Origin: an uncultured Lachnospiraceae bacterium
Lineage (GTDB): Bacteria > Bacillota > Clostridia > Lachnospirales > Lachnospiraceae
Assembly (NCBI GenBank): GCA_947564645.1
Contig: CANOCU010000032.1
Span: 1-39,117 of the forward strand
Direction of reading: 5' to 3'
Length of the DNA: 39,117 nt
A model generated the notes under the pieces. The model saw nothing but the letters and a program-made list of their open reading frames with translations. It did no database searches and was not told where the DNA came from. How positions within the stretch are numbered: position 1 is the stretch's first letter; every line of letters begins with the position of its first letter. This document shows, piece by piece, positions 32,466 through 39,117 of this stretch. Position numbers and translations under genes: made by a program.

Positions 32466-33494
32466 ATGGAATGCGGATATAAGTTGAGACCGCGGGGGAT
32501 GACTGCGGGCTGGGAACCGGGAGCCTGTGGCCCGGTATTGGGCGGCGCCCTTGGTAATTGTGCAGACTGTCATGTGATCAGAGAGGACGGCATCTATAAG
32601 ATGTGGTTTACCTGGAAGACGGTGCGCTGCATTGCTTATGCAGAAAGCAGGGACGGTATTCGTTGGGAAATGCCGAGGCTTGTGCTGACACCGCGATACG
32701 ATTCTGAATGGGAGATCCATGAGGTCAGTCAGCCTGCGGTGATTCATAAAGACGGTATTTATCATATGTGGTACACGGGACAGGTATATCCGACCGAGAT
32801 CACGGCGCCTCGCTGCTGCATCGGCTATGCAGTCAGCAGGGACGGTATTCATTGGGACAAGCGTGAGAATCCGGTACTTGTTCCCAGAGCCGGGTGGGAA
32901 GGCATTGCCGTGATGTATCCTCATGTGATGCGGGAGGGGGAGTATTTTCTCATGTGGTATTCGGCCGGAAGGATCACGGAACCGCATGTGATCGGAGCGG
33001 CAAAAAGCGTGGATGGTATTCATTGGGAACGTATTTTGGACGAACCGGTCTTTACACCCGACCAGGAGAAATACTGGGAGAGCGCCAGGGTTCTTTCCTG
33101 TTTTGTATGTCCAAAGGAAAATGGTTTCTACACCATGTTCTATGTCGGAGAAGATGGCGACGGTGTTCCGGGTATCGGAATCGCCCGCTCCAGGGACGGT
33201 ATGACTGACTGGCAGCGTAATCCGGCAAATCCGGTGATTGCAGGAACGGATGGACTCTGGGACTGGCGTGGGGCGGGAAAGATGAGCGTACTGAGAACTG
33301 GGAGCGGATACAGAATCTGGTATAAGGGAATCGGTACCCGCTTTGAAGAGATCGGCATCGCGTGTCACAAGGGCTTTGATTTGGGCTTTGACCATACAGG
33401 CGAAGACGAACGCGGTGTGGACGACGGAACGTGGAAAAATAACCTGCATGTAAGAGATAAGCTGCTTATGGGCATTTATGCCGTTCAGGATTAA
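32466..33494 (+). CDS. Beta-propeller glycosidase-like protein A, family uncertain
   Basis: 342 residues with no signal peptide, hence cytoplasmic. It consists of repeated units of about 60-65 residues. Each has a hydrophobic strand like YKMWFTW, YHMWYTG or FLMWYSAG followed by SRDGIRWE, SRDGIHWD, SVDGIHWE and SRDGMTDWQR. This is the pattern of five-bladed beta-propellers in GH43, GH32/68 and GH130-like hydrolases and their uncharacterised relatives. Asp, Glu and His residues shared with the next gene (for example in ADCHV, EIHEVSQPAV and the PHVM segment) are catalytic candidates, but I cannot assign a GH family. ATG 32466 was chosen because GAGAGGAG lies about 9 bases upstream. It is the first enzyme after the YesMN pair and is 12 bases from its homologue. 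Confidence 0.8.
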   Translation: MECGYKLRPRGMTAGWEPGACGPVLGGALGNCADCHVIREDGIYKMWFTWKTVRCIAYAESRDGIRWEMPRLVLTPRYDSEWEIHEVSQPAVIHKDGIYHMWYTGQVYPTEITAPRCCIGYAVSRDGIHWDKRENPVLVPRAGWEGIAVMYPHVMREGEYFLMWYSAGRITEPHVIGAAKSVDGIHWERILDEPVFTPDQEKYWESARVLSCFVCPKENGFYTMFYVGEDGDGVPGIGIARSRDGMTDWQRNPANPVIAGTDGLWDWRGAGKMSVLRTGSGYRIWYKGIGTRFEEIGIACHKGFDLGFDHTGEDERGVDDGTWKNNLHVRDKLLMGIYAVQD

Positions 33495-33506
33495 AGGAGG
33501 AAAAGA

Positions 33507-34517
33507 ATGAAGCGAAAGGGGTATAGACCGCTGCCGACTGGAACGGCGGCGGGATGGAGAAAGATGGACAAAAATCCTTTGATGGAGCCGGCCCTAAGTA
33601 CCATGTATGACAGCTATATTAGGAAAGAAGGCGAAATCTTCAAAATGTGGTTTTCGTGGAGACCGGCGAAAGCCATCATGTATACTACAAGTCTTGATGG
33701 AATCCGTTGGGAGCTGCCACAGTGTGTTTTTACAAGAGTGCTGGATTCCTGGTGGGAGGCGGATAAGGTAAGCCGGCCTTCGGTATTGAAACGGGATGGG
33801 AAATATCATATGTGGTATACCGGGCATATGATCTGGAGTGCGGCGCTGTCTGCCGCGATCGGCTATGCGGTCAGTGACGATGGGATCCATTGGGAACGTC
33901 CCTTGTCAAGTCCGGTGCTGAGACCTGATCGCCCCTGGGAAAATCAGGTGATCTGGACGCCCAATGTCATGTATGATGAGGAGGAAAAGATATTTAAAAT
34001 GTGGTATGCCGGCGGCGCGACAGCGGGTACGGAATGCGATGCGTTGGGTTATGCAACAAGCGACGACGGTATTCACTGGATCAAATATCCAGGAAACCCT
34101 GTTTTTGTTCCGGATGGCACTATCCTTTGGGAAATGGCAAAGGTTTCCGCGCCGTTTGTATGGAAACGAGACGGTTGGTACTATATGTCTTATCTGGGAA
34201 ATGACGCGGATATGCGAGGCAGTAACGGACTTGCCAGATCGAGAGACGGAATTACAGGCTGGCAGCGGCATCCATCCAATCCTGTGATAGCAGGTTCGGA
34301 TGGTGAGTGGGATCATAACTGTATCTGTAAAATGCAGGTGATGGAGACAGAAACCGGTTATATGGCATGGTATAATGGCGGCAACCGGAAAATTGAGGAG
34401 ATGGGTGTTGCCTTTCATGACGGTTTCGACCTTGGCTTCGAAACAGAGGATGGGGAACCGACCCCTAATGAGCGGGGAGAGCGGCCCTGCCTTTGGCCGG
34501 CTAATATAACGCATTGA
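33507..34517 (+). CDS. Beta-propeller glycosidase-like protein B, homologue of A
   Basis: 336 residues, clearly homologous to the preceding protein along its whole length (by eye around 40-45% identity). It has the same repeats: IFKMWFSW, YHMWYTG, IFKMWYAGG, YYMSYLG, each before LDGIRWE, DDGIHWE, DDGIHWI or RDGITGWQR. Aligned acidic residues include the Asp of MYDSYI, the Glu/Asp of WEADKVSRPSV and the Asp of EWDHN. AAGGAGG lies 6 bases before the ATG. It is cytoplasmic. A tandem pair that diverged while keeping its core suggests two enzymes splitting one substrate, for example different linkages or sugar positions. The family cannot be named with certainty. Confidence 0.8.
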   Translation: MKRKGYRPLPTGTAAGWRKMDKNPLMEPALSTMYDSYIRKEGEIFKMWFSWRPAKAIMYTTSLDGIRWELPQCVFTRVLDSWWEADKVSRPSVLKRDGKYHMWYTGHMIWSAALSAAIGYAVSDDGIHWERPLSSPVLRPDRPWENQVIWTPNVMYDEEEKIFKMWYAGGATAGTECDALGYATSDDGIHWIKYPGNPVFVPDGTILWEMAKVSAPFVWKRDGWYYMSYLGNDADMRGSNGLARSRDGITGWQRHPSNPVIAGSDGEWDHNCICKMQVMETETGYMAWYNGGNRKIEEMGVAFHDGFDLGFETEDGEPTPNERGERPCLWPANITH

Positions 34518-34619
34518 CTTGTAATACGTTTTTTGTAAAGAAATATCTGGATAAATTGGCATATTTTTGATAAAATGGAAAAGAATATTTGTGAAAAATA
34601 ACGACAGGGGGAATGTAGA

Positions 34620-36722
34620 ATGGAAACGAAAGGTCTTCTTGAAGCTCCGATCAGCAGGATCCATATGGAACCGATGGATGTGATCAACGGATTTGAAGTG
34701 CGGCCCGGTATGTACGAGGTAAACGGCGCCACCGCGATTCCCTGCGGGGTGAATTTCACGGTATATTCTTATGGCGCCACGTCCTGTGAACTGCTCTTGT
34801 TCAAGCGGATGGAGGCGGAACCCTATGCCGTGTTGAAGTTTCCGGAGAACTATAAGATCGGGAAGGTGTATTCCATGATCGTGTTCGGGCTGAACGTGCA
34901 TGATTTCGAGTATGCCTACCGGATGGACGGGCCCTACGATCCGAAGGAAGGGCTTCTGTTTAACAAAGATAATACGCTTCTCGATATCTATGCCAAGGCC
35001 GTGGCAGGGCAGAGGCTGTGGGGGATACCGCAGATGGAAGGGGACGTTTACCGTGCCAGGGTGGTGAAGGATGACTTCGACTGGAAGGATTCGGGACAAC
35101 CCCTGATCCCCATGGAAGACCTGATCATTTATGAGATGCATGTGAGAGGTTTTACGAAGCATGACTCGTCCGGCGTCGCCCATCCGGGTACTTTTGCGGG
35201 GCTTAAAGAGAAGATCCCTTATTTGAAAGAACTGGGGATCAATGCGGTGGAACTGATGCCGATCTTTGAGTTTGACGAGATGCGGGATTACCGGATAGTG
35301 GACGGCAAACCGGTAATGAATTACTGGGGCTACAACACGGTCTGTTTCTTCGCGCCCAATACCAGTTATACGGCGAAGGTGGAATATAATAAGGAAGGGA
35401 CGGAGTTAAAAGAGCTGATCAGCGCCCTTCACGAAAATGGTATCGAGTGCATTCTGGATGTGGTATTTAACCACACGGCGGAGGGAGACGAGCGGGGACC
35501 GTGCTTCTCCTTCAAGGGATTCGACAACAACATTTACTATATGCTGACGCCGGATGGGAATTACTATAATTTCAGTGGCTGCGGCAATACTTTAAACTGC
35601 AATCATCCTATCGTGCATCAGATGATCCTGGAGTGTCTGCGCTATTGGACTACGGCCTATCATGTAGACGGATTCCGATTCGATCTTGCCACGATTCTCG
35701 GGCGCAACGAGGATGGTTCGCCTATGAGTAAACCGCCGCTTCTGCAGAGTCTTGCTTTTGATCCGATCCTGGGAAATGTGAAGCTGATCGCCGAGGCATG
35801 GGATGCGGGCGGACTGTATCAGGTGGGAAGCTTTCCGTCCTGGAGTCGTTGGGCAGAATGGAACGGCAGATACCGGGACGATCTGCGTAACTTCCTGAAG
35901 GGTGACTTCGGCATGTGGGAGGTGGCGGCAAGGCGCATCACCGGTTCCAGGGATATTTATAATCCGGAATGGCGGGGCAACAACGCTTCGGTGAATTTCT
36001 TAACCTGCCATGACGGTTTCACGCTCTGGGATCTGTATTCTTATAATGAAAAGCACAATGAGGCCAATGGCTGGGGCAATACGGACGGATGCAGCGACAA
36101 TCGCAGCTGGAACTGCGGCGCGGAAGGCGATACGGAGGATACAGGGGTCCTTACGCTGCGCAGACGGCTGGCCATGAATGCTTTCGCGGTGCTGATGTGC
36201 AGCCGTGGGACGCCGATGTTCTTTTCCGGGGATGAATTTCTGAATACGCAGTTTGGCAATAACAATGCTTACTGTCAGGATAATGAAATCTCATGGTTGA
36301 ATTGGAACGATCTGGAGAAAAACAGAGCACATTTCGAATTCTGTAAATATATGGCGGCTTTCCGTAAAGCCCATCCGGTACTGCGGAAATTCTCGGGCAA
36401 CAGCTGGTGCGGCTTCCCGGAGATCCAGGTGATGGGAGTCGATGCCGAGACGAAGGTGCTGCGCGTGATCTATGCCGGCAGGGTTGAGGTGGACGACCGG
36501 GGGAACGGGCATGACGATATCGTCTGCCTGGCGGTCAACGTCTTCTGGGAAGATCAGGAGTTCTGGCTGCCCGCGCTGCAGGGCGGCAAGGTCTGGTATG
36601 TGGCGGCGGACACCAGTGGCAGATACCTGCAGCATTATATACCGGGGCAGCAGGGTATGAGCAGACTGCCGGAGAACAAAGTCACGGTTGGTGCCCGCAG
36701 TGTGTGCATTTTTGTGGCGTAG
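34620..36722 (+). CDS. GH13 glycogen debranching / isoamylase-type enzyme (GlgX-like)
   Basis: 700 residues, cytoplasmic. An N-terminal carbohydrate-binding (CBM48-like) beta domain (about 20-150) leads into a GH13 barrel. The catalytic trio is D355 (VDGFRFDLA), E392 (IAEAWDAGG) and D465 (TCHDGF), with the conserved DVVFNHTAEG motif upstream. A C-terminal beta domain follows. Sequence and length fit GlgX/isoamylase-type alpha-1,6-glucan debranching. AGGGGG lies 8 bases before the ATG, and the gene is 102 bases behind the propeller pair. It may be part of the same locus or a separate glycogen gene: TTTGATAAAATGG just upstream could be its own promoter -10. No glg synthesis genes are nearby. 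Confidence 0.94.
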   Translation: METKGLLEAPISRIHMEPMDVINGFEVRPGMYEVNGATAIPCGVNFTVYSYGATSCELLLFKRMEAEPYAVLKFPENYKIGKVYSMIVFGLNVHDFEYAYRMDGPYDPKEGLLFNKDNTLLDIYAKAVAGQRLWGIPQMEGDVYRARVVKDDFDWKDSGQPLIPMEDLIIYEMHVRGFTKHDSSGVAHPGTFAGLKEKIPYLKELGINAVELMPIFEFDEMRDYRIVDGKPVMNYWGYNTVCFFAPNTSYTAKVEYNKEGTELKELISALHENGIECILDVVFNHTAEGDERGPCFSFKGFDNNIYYMLTPDGNYYNFSGCGNTLNCNHPIVHQMILECLRYWTTAYHVDGFRFDLATILGRNEDGSPMSKPPLLQSLAFDPILGNVKLIAEAWDAGGLYQVGSFPSWSRWAEWNGRYRDDLRNFLKGDFGMWEVAARRITGSRDIYNPEWRGNNASVNFLTCHDGFTLWDLYSYNEKHNEANGWGNTDGCSDNRSWNCGAEGDTEDTGVLTLRRRLAMNAFAVLMCSRGTPMFFSGDEFLNTQFGNNNAYCQDNEISWLNWNDLEKNRAHFEFCKYMAAFRKAHPVLRKFSGNSWCGFPEIQVMGVDAETKVLRVIYAGRVEVDDRGNGHDDIVCLAVNVFWEDQEFWLPALQGGKVWYVAADTSGRYLQHYIPGQQGMSRLPENKVTVGARSVCIFVA

Positions 36723-36729
36723 CGATCTT

Positions 36730-36765
36730 TGCTTCCGGCTCCTGCCGAAGCCATATGCGGAAGCA
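36730..36765. other. Hairpin after the debranching enzyme gene
   Basis: TGCTTCCG (36730-36737) pairs with CGGAAGCA (36758-36765) around a 20-nt loop. No T run follows, so it is at best a weak or factor-dependent terminator or an RNA 3'-end stabiliser. Confidence 0.4.
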
Positions 36766-36787
36766 CCTGCAGCCTGCAGGGGCGGAA

Positions 36788-36815
36788 GCGAATTTATAAT
36801 GTCGTTAACTATAGG
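36788..36815 (+). repeat. Dispersed palindromic element, copy 3 (partial)
   Basis: GCGAATTTATAATGTCG followed by TTAACTATAG matches the right three quarters of the 21764-21799 element with three or four differences; the left arm is missing. It ends exactly where the degV gene ends (minus strand), so it lies directly behind that stop codon. Confidence 0.65.
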
Positions 36816-37733
36816 TTATCCGTGAATGGCGCGCTCGATGACGCCGAAGCCTAAAGGATAAGGGCCGGTATGCACGCCGATGGTAGCGCCGATCTGGTAT
36901 ACAGGCATCTCGGTGATGGTATAACCCTTTTCCTGCAGGACGGCCAGAGACTGGTCGCGGAAGGCAAGACCTTCCTCGCGGTCATAGCCGTAACCCACTG
37001 CAAGGCTGTAACATTCGATTCCAAGGCTGCTTTCCTGCAGATATTCCAACAGCAGGTTCAGCGCTTTTCTGGCGGTGCGTTTTCTTCCCCTGTCAATACC
37101 GGAGGGGAAGATCTCGCCCTGCTTCAATGTGATCACGGGGCGGATGTCCAGTGCGCCGCCGGCCAGGGCGGCTACCTTGCCGATGCGCCCACCATGTTTT
37201 AAGTATTCCATATTTCCTACGGTAAAAAAGATCCTTCCGGTGCTTTTGATCTCTTCCAGTCTTGCTATGGTGTCCTGATAGCTGACGCCGTGATCCCGAA
37301 GAGATGCCGCCTCCAGAACATACTGCCCCTGCAGGACGGTATTGATGGTGGCATCGATGACAGCAATCTGCGCCTGCGGATATTTTTCCAGGACCAGGGT
37401 TTTCGCGTTGAGGGCGGACTGCATGGAACCGCTGAATTTCGTAGTGATGCAGATACAGATTACTGGCGTTCCCGCCTCGGCAAAGGGCAGGAAGGCTTCC
37501 TCGTAATCCTGAATGGAAGGCATGGAAGACTTGGGATATACGCCTTTTCTCTCGACCATCTGTTGATAGAAGTCCCGGATACCGATCTCTACATTTTCCT
37601 TATAATAATGCGTGTCATCGAAGGATACATAAAAAGGGACAACAGTGATATTCTTTTCCTGTACAAGCTCTGTGGGCAGATCGCAGGAGCCGTCGCTGAT
37701 AATATGAAATGTTTCTGTCATGTCTATAGCCAT
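36816..37733 (-). CDS. DegV-family fatty-acid-binding protein
   Basis: 305 residues (301 if the second ATG is used). DegV proteins bind a fatty acid between two alpha/beta domains, and FakB members present it to the FakA kinase for membrane lipid synthesis. Seen: FHIISDGSCDLPTELVQEKNI at the start, PKSSMPS, ITTKFSGSMQSALNAK (fatty-acid carboxylate site) and MEYLKHGGRIGKVAALAGGAL, which is diagnostic. The late pair GATIGVHTGPYPLGFG is also typical. The ATG at 37733 has AAAGGA directly against it, whereas the ATG at 37721 is 12 bases away, so the start is uncertain. It is single on its strand, facing the debranching gene. Confidence 0.95.
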   Translation of the reverse strand: MAIDMTETFHIISDGSCDLPTELVQEKNITVVPFYVSFDDTHYYKENVEIGIRDFYQQMVERKGVYPKSSMPSIQDYEEAFLPFAEAGTPVICICITTKFSGSMQSALNAKTLVLEKYPQAQIAVIDATINTVLQGQYVLEAASLRDHGVSYQDTIARLEEIKSTGRIFFTVGNMEYLKHGGRIGKVAALAGGALDIRPVITLKQGEIFPSGIDRGRKRTARKALNLLLEYLQESSLGIECYSLAVGYGYDREEGLAFRDQSLAVLQEKGYTITEMPVYQIGATIGVHTGPYPLGFGVIERAIHG

Positions 37734-38062
37734 TCCTTTCGCTTCTTTCAGATATTCTTTTGTAAGTGCCTGTATTCAGTGAAGGCAATATGAGGGTAAT
37801 ATTGATATATAGAATACTACGTTTGAATGGGAAATGCAATTGTTTGGACTGTAAAAACTATTTTTGGTAGTTTTAAATACTATGTAATGACGTTCCTGAC
37901 GGTGATCCGGGAGAATAGCACGCTGACTGCTTGACCATAGGTTGTCGGTTACTATATAATACTTATCAAAGAAAAAGTAATAATTTGATTTATGAAGCGG
38001 ATGATGTAACAGGACCGGAAGCAATTATAAGGGCAAAAGGAAAGACAAGGAGGCTGTTTTCT
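37734..38062. other. 329-bp divergent intergenic region between degV and the second guaA-like gene
   Basis: No gene seen. It is AT-rich. AAAACTA and TAGTTTT (37854-37874) form a small hairpin with a 7-nt loop. TACTATATAAT near 37950 could be a -10 for the guaA-like gene. No recognisable purine riboswitch, tRNA or other RNA is present. AAGGAGGC at 38048 is the ribosome binding site of the next gene. Confidence 0.5.
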
Positions 38063-39117
38063 ATGAAACAAGATCTGATCGTAATTCTGGATTTGGGCAG
38101 TACGCAAAATACCGTGATCGCCAGGCAAATCCGTGATCTGGGGGTATACAGCGAGATTCATCCGCATGATATCACCGCAGACGAAGTGAAGGCTTTGAAA
38201 AATGTGAAGGGCATTATCCTAAACGGCGGGGAAAACCGTGTTGTTGACGGGAAGGAAGTGGAAGTCAGACCAGAACTATACGATCTGGGAATTCCCATGC
38301 TTTCCATAGCGTATCCACAGTCAAAGTGCGATAAACGATTTAGCGATCTCCCGGATCAGGAGACACTGAAAGACTTTATCTTCGGGGAATGTAAGGCGGA
38401 AGCTAATTGGAATATGAAGAATTTTATTGAGGACCAGGTGGAGCTGATCAGACAGCAGGTGGGTGATAAAAAAGTGCTGCTTGCATTATCCGGCGGTGTG
38501 GATTCGTCTGTAGTAGCGGCAATGCTGATCAAGGCGATCGGGCAGCAGCTTGTCTGCGTACATGTCAATCACGGTCTGATGCGCAAGAACGAATCCGAGA
38601 GCGTGGTAAAGGTGTTCCGCGACGAACTTCACGCAAATCTGATCTATGTGGATGCTTCCGAGCGTTTTCTTGGCAAGCTTGAAAATGTGGCTGATCCGGA
38701 ACAGAAGCGGAAGATCATCGGTGGAGAGTTTATCCGCGTGTTTGAGGAAGAAGCAAGAAAACTGGAAGGAATCGATTTCCTGGGACAGGGCACGATCTAT
38801 CCGGATATCATCGAGAGCGGCACTAAGACGGCGAAGATGGTAAAATCACACCACAATGTAGGAGGACTGCCGGAGGACCTGAAGTTTGAACTGGTGGAAC
38901 CGTTAAAGCAGCTTTTCAAGGACGAAGTGCGGGCGTGCGGTGTGGAACTGGGACTTCCCCATGATATGGTATACAGACAGCCGTTCCCGGGTCCGGGACT
39001 CGGCGTGAGATGTCTGGGCGCGATCACCAGGGACAGACTGGAAGCAGTCAGGGAGTCGGACGCGATCTTAAGAGAAGAGTTTGCGAAAGCCGGATTGGAT
39101 AAGAAGGTTTGGCAGTA
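38063..39117 (+). CDS. GMP synthase paralogue with degenerate glutaminase domain, cut by window end
   Basis: The first 351 residues are visible; the frame is still open at the last base. The synthetase half is well kept: [14 protein letters not shown]-loop (143-155), [37 protein letters not shown] and [14 protein letters not shown]. The N-terminal half keeps only the first part of the glutaminase fold (IVILDLGSTQNTVIARQIRD; IILNGGENRVV; LYDLGIPMLSIAYP). The nucleophile Cys of GICYG is Ala83, and about 80 residues carrying the catalytic His and Glu are missing. Glutamine cannot be hydrolysed by this chain. Free ammonia or a separate glutaminase could supply nitrogen, or the XMP-like substrate may differ. 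AAGGAGGC lies 8 bases before ATG 38063. A complete guaA is at 24.9 kb. Confidence 0.9.
   Translation, partial: MKQDLIVILDLGSTQNTVIARQIRDLGVYSEIHPHDITADEVKALKNVKGIILNGGENRVVDGKEVEVRPELYDLGIPMLSIAYPQSKCDKRFSDLPDQETLKDFIFGECKAEANWNMKNFIEDQVELIRQQVGDKKVLLALSGGVDSSVVAAMLIKAIGQQLVCVHVNHGLMRKNESESVVKVFRDELHANLIYVDASERFLGKLENVADPEQKRKIIGGEFIRVFEEEARKLEGIDFLGQGTIYPDIIESGTKTAKMVKSHHNVGGLPEDLKFELVEPLKQLFKDEVRACGVELGLPHDMVYRQPFPGPGLGVRCLGAITRDRLEAVRESDAILREEFAKAGLDKKVWQ

Noticed and set aside
1-39117. tRNA, rRNA or insertion-sequence genes
   Set aside because: No tRNA-like clover or T-arm consensus, no rRNA segment and no transposase reading frame was recognised.

Overview
The window looks like the chromosome of a spore-forming, low-to-mid GC Gram-positive gut bacterium of the Lachnospiraceae type (Clostridia). 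The evidence is a spoIIID gene, several lipoprotein solute-binding proteins of the large CUT1 type, YesM/YesN two-component pairs, Shine-Dalgarno sequences close to AGGAGG, and the housekeeping order ispE, gntR, murI, MATE, DUF1934, asnS, NlpC. Genus cannot be fixed from the sequence alone. Both ends are cut: the left end opens with about 115 bp of a GH31 glycosidase joined head-on to a headless binding-protein gene, and the right end stops inside a second guaA-like gene.

Region 1 (1-9.7 kb) is carbohydrate uptake and degradation. It holds a GH31 fragment (minus), a 5'-truncated solute-binding protein (plus), and then on the minus strand a second, frameshifted binding protein, a GH42 beta-galactosidase, a GH29 alpha-L-fucosidase and a YesN-type response regulator. 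No permease is present, so the binding proteins must borrow one from elsewhere. Galactosidase, fucosidase and possibly alpha-xylosidase together suggest fucosylated galactosides, for example xyloglucan oligosaccharides or host/milk glycans. A conserved protein of unknown function lies upstream at 9.1-9.7 kb, and a dense set of inverted repeats separates it from the binding-protein gene.

Region 2 (9.7-19.5 kb) is mostly housekeeping on the plus strand: ispE and a GntR/FCD regulator sharing a promoter with a GTATAC-type operator, a small membrane protein, murI, a MATE transporter, DUF1934, an exported trigger-factor-like lipoprotein, asnS and a PcsB/CwlO-like NlpC/P60 hydrolase, with one small membrane-anchored gene on the minus strand. 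Region 3 (19.6-26.5 kb) has a large membrane protein behind 11-bp direct repeats. It is followed by 1.5 kb of gene debris (broken P-loop-like gene, frameshifted HD hydrolase, nucleotidyltransferase pieces, a partial duplicate of spoIIID), then the real spoIIID behind a sigma-E-like promoter, a second MATE transporter and guaA.

Region 4 (26.6-36.7 kb) is a compact sugar-utilisation locus on the plus strand: lipoprotein binding protein, two permeases, YesM kinase, YesN regulator and two tandem homologous beta-propeller proteins that resemble glycosidases of uncertain family, followed by a GlgX/isoamylase-type debranching enzyme. This is the best candidate for an undescribed degradation system. 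Region 5 (36.8-39.1 kb) has a DegV protein (minus) and a second GuaA whose glutaminase domain is shrunken and lacks the catalytic triad. A short palindromic element of about 35 bp recurs at 8.85, 21.77 and (partly) 36.79 kb.
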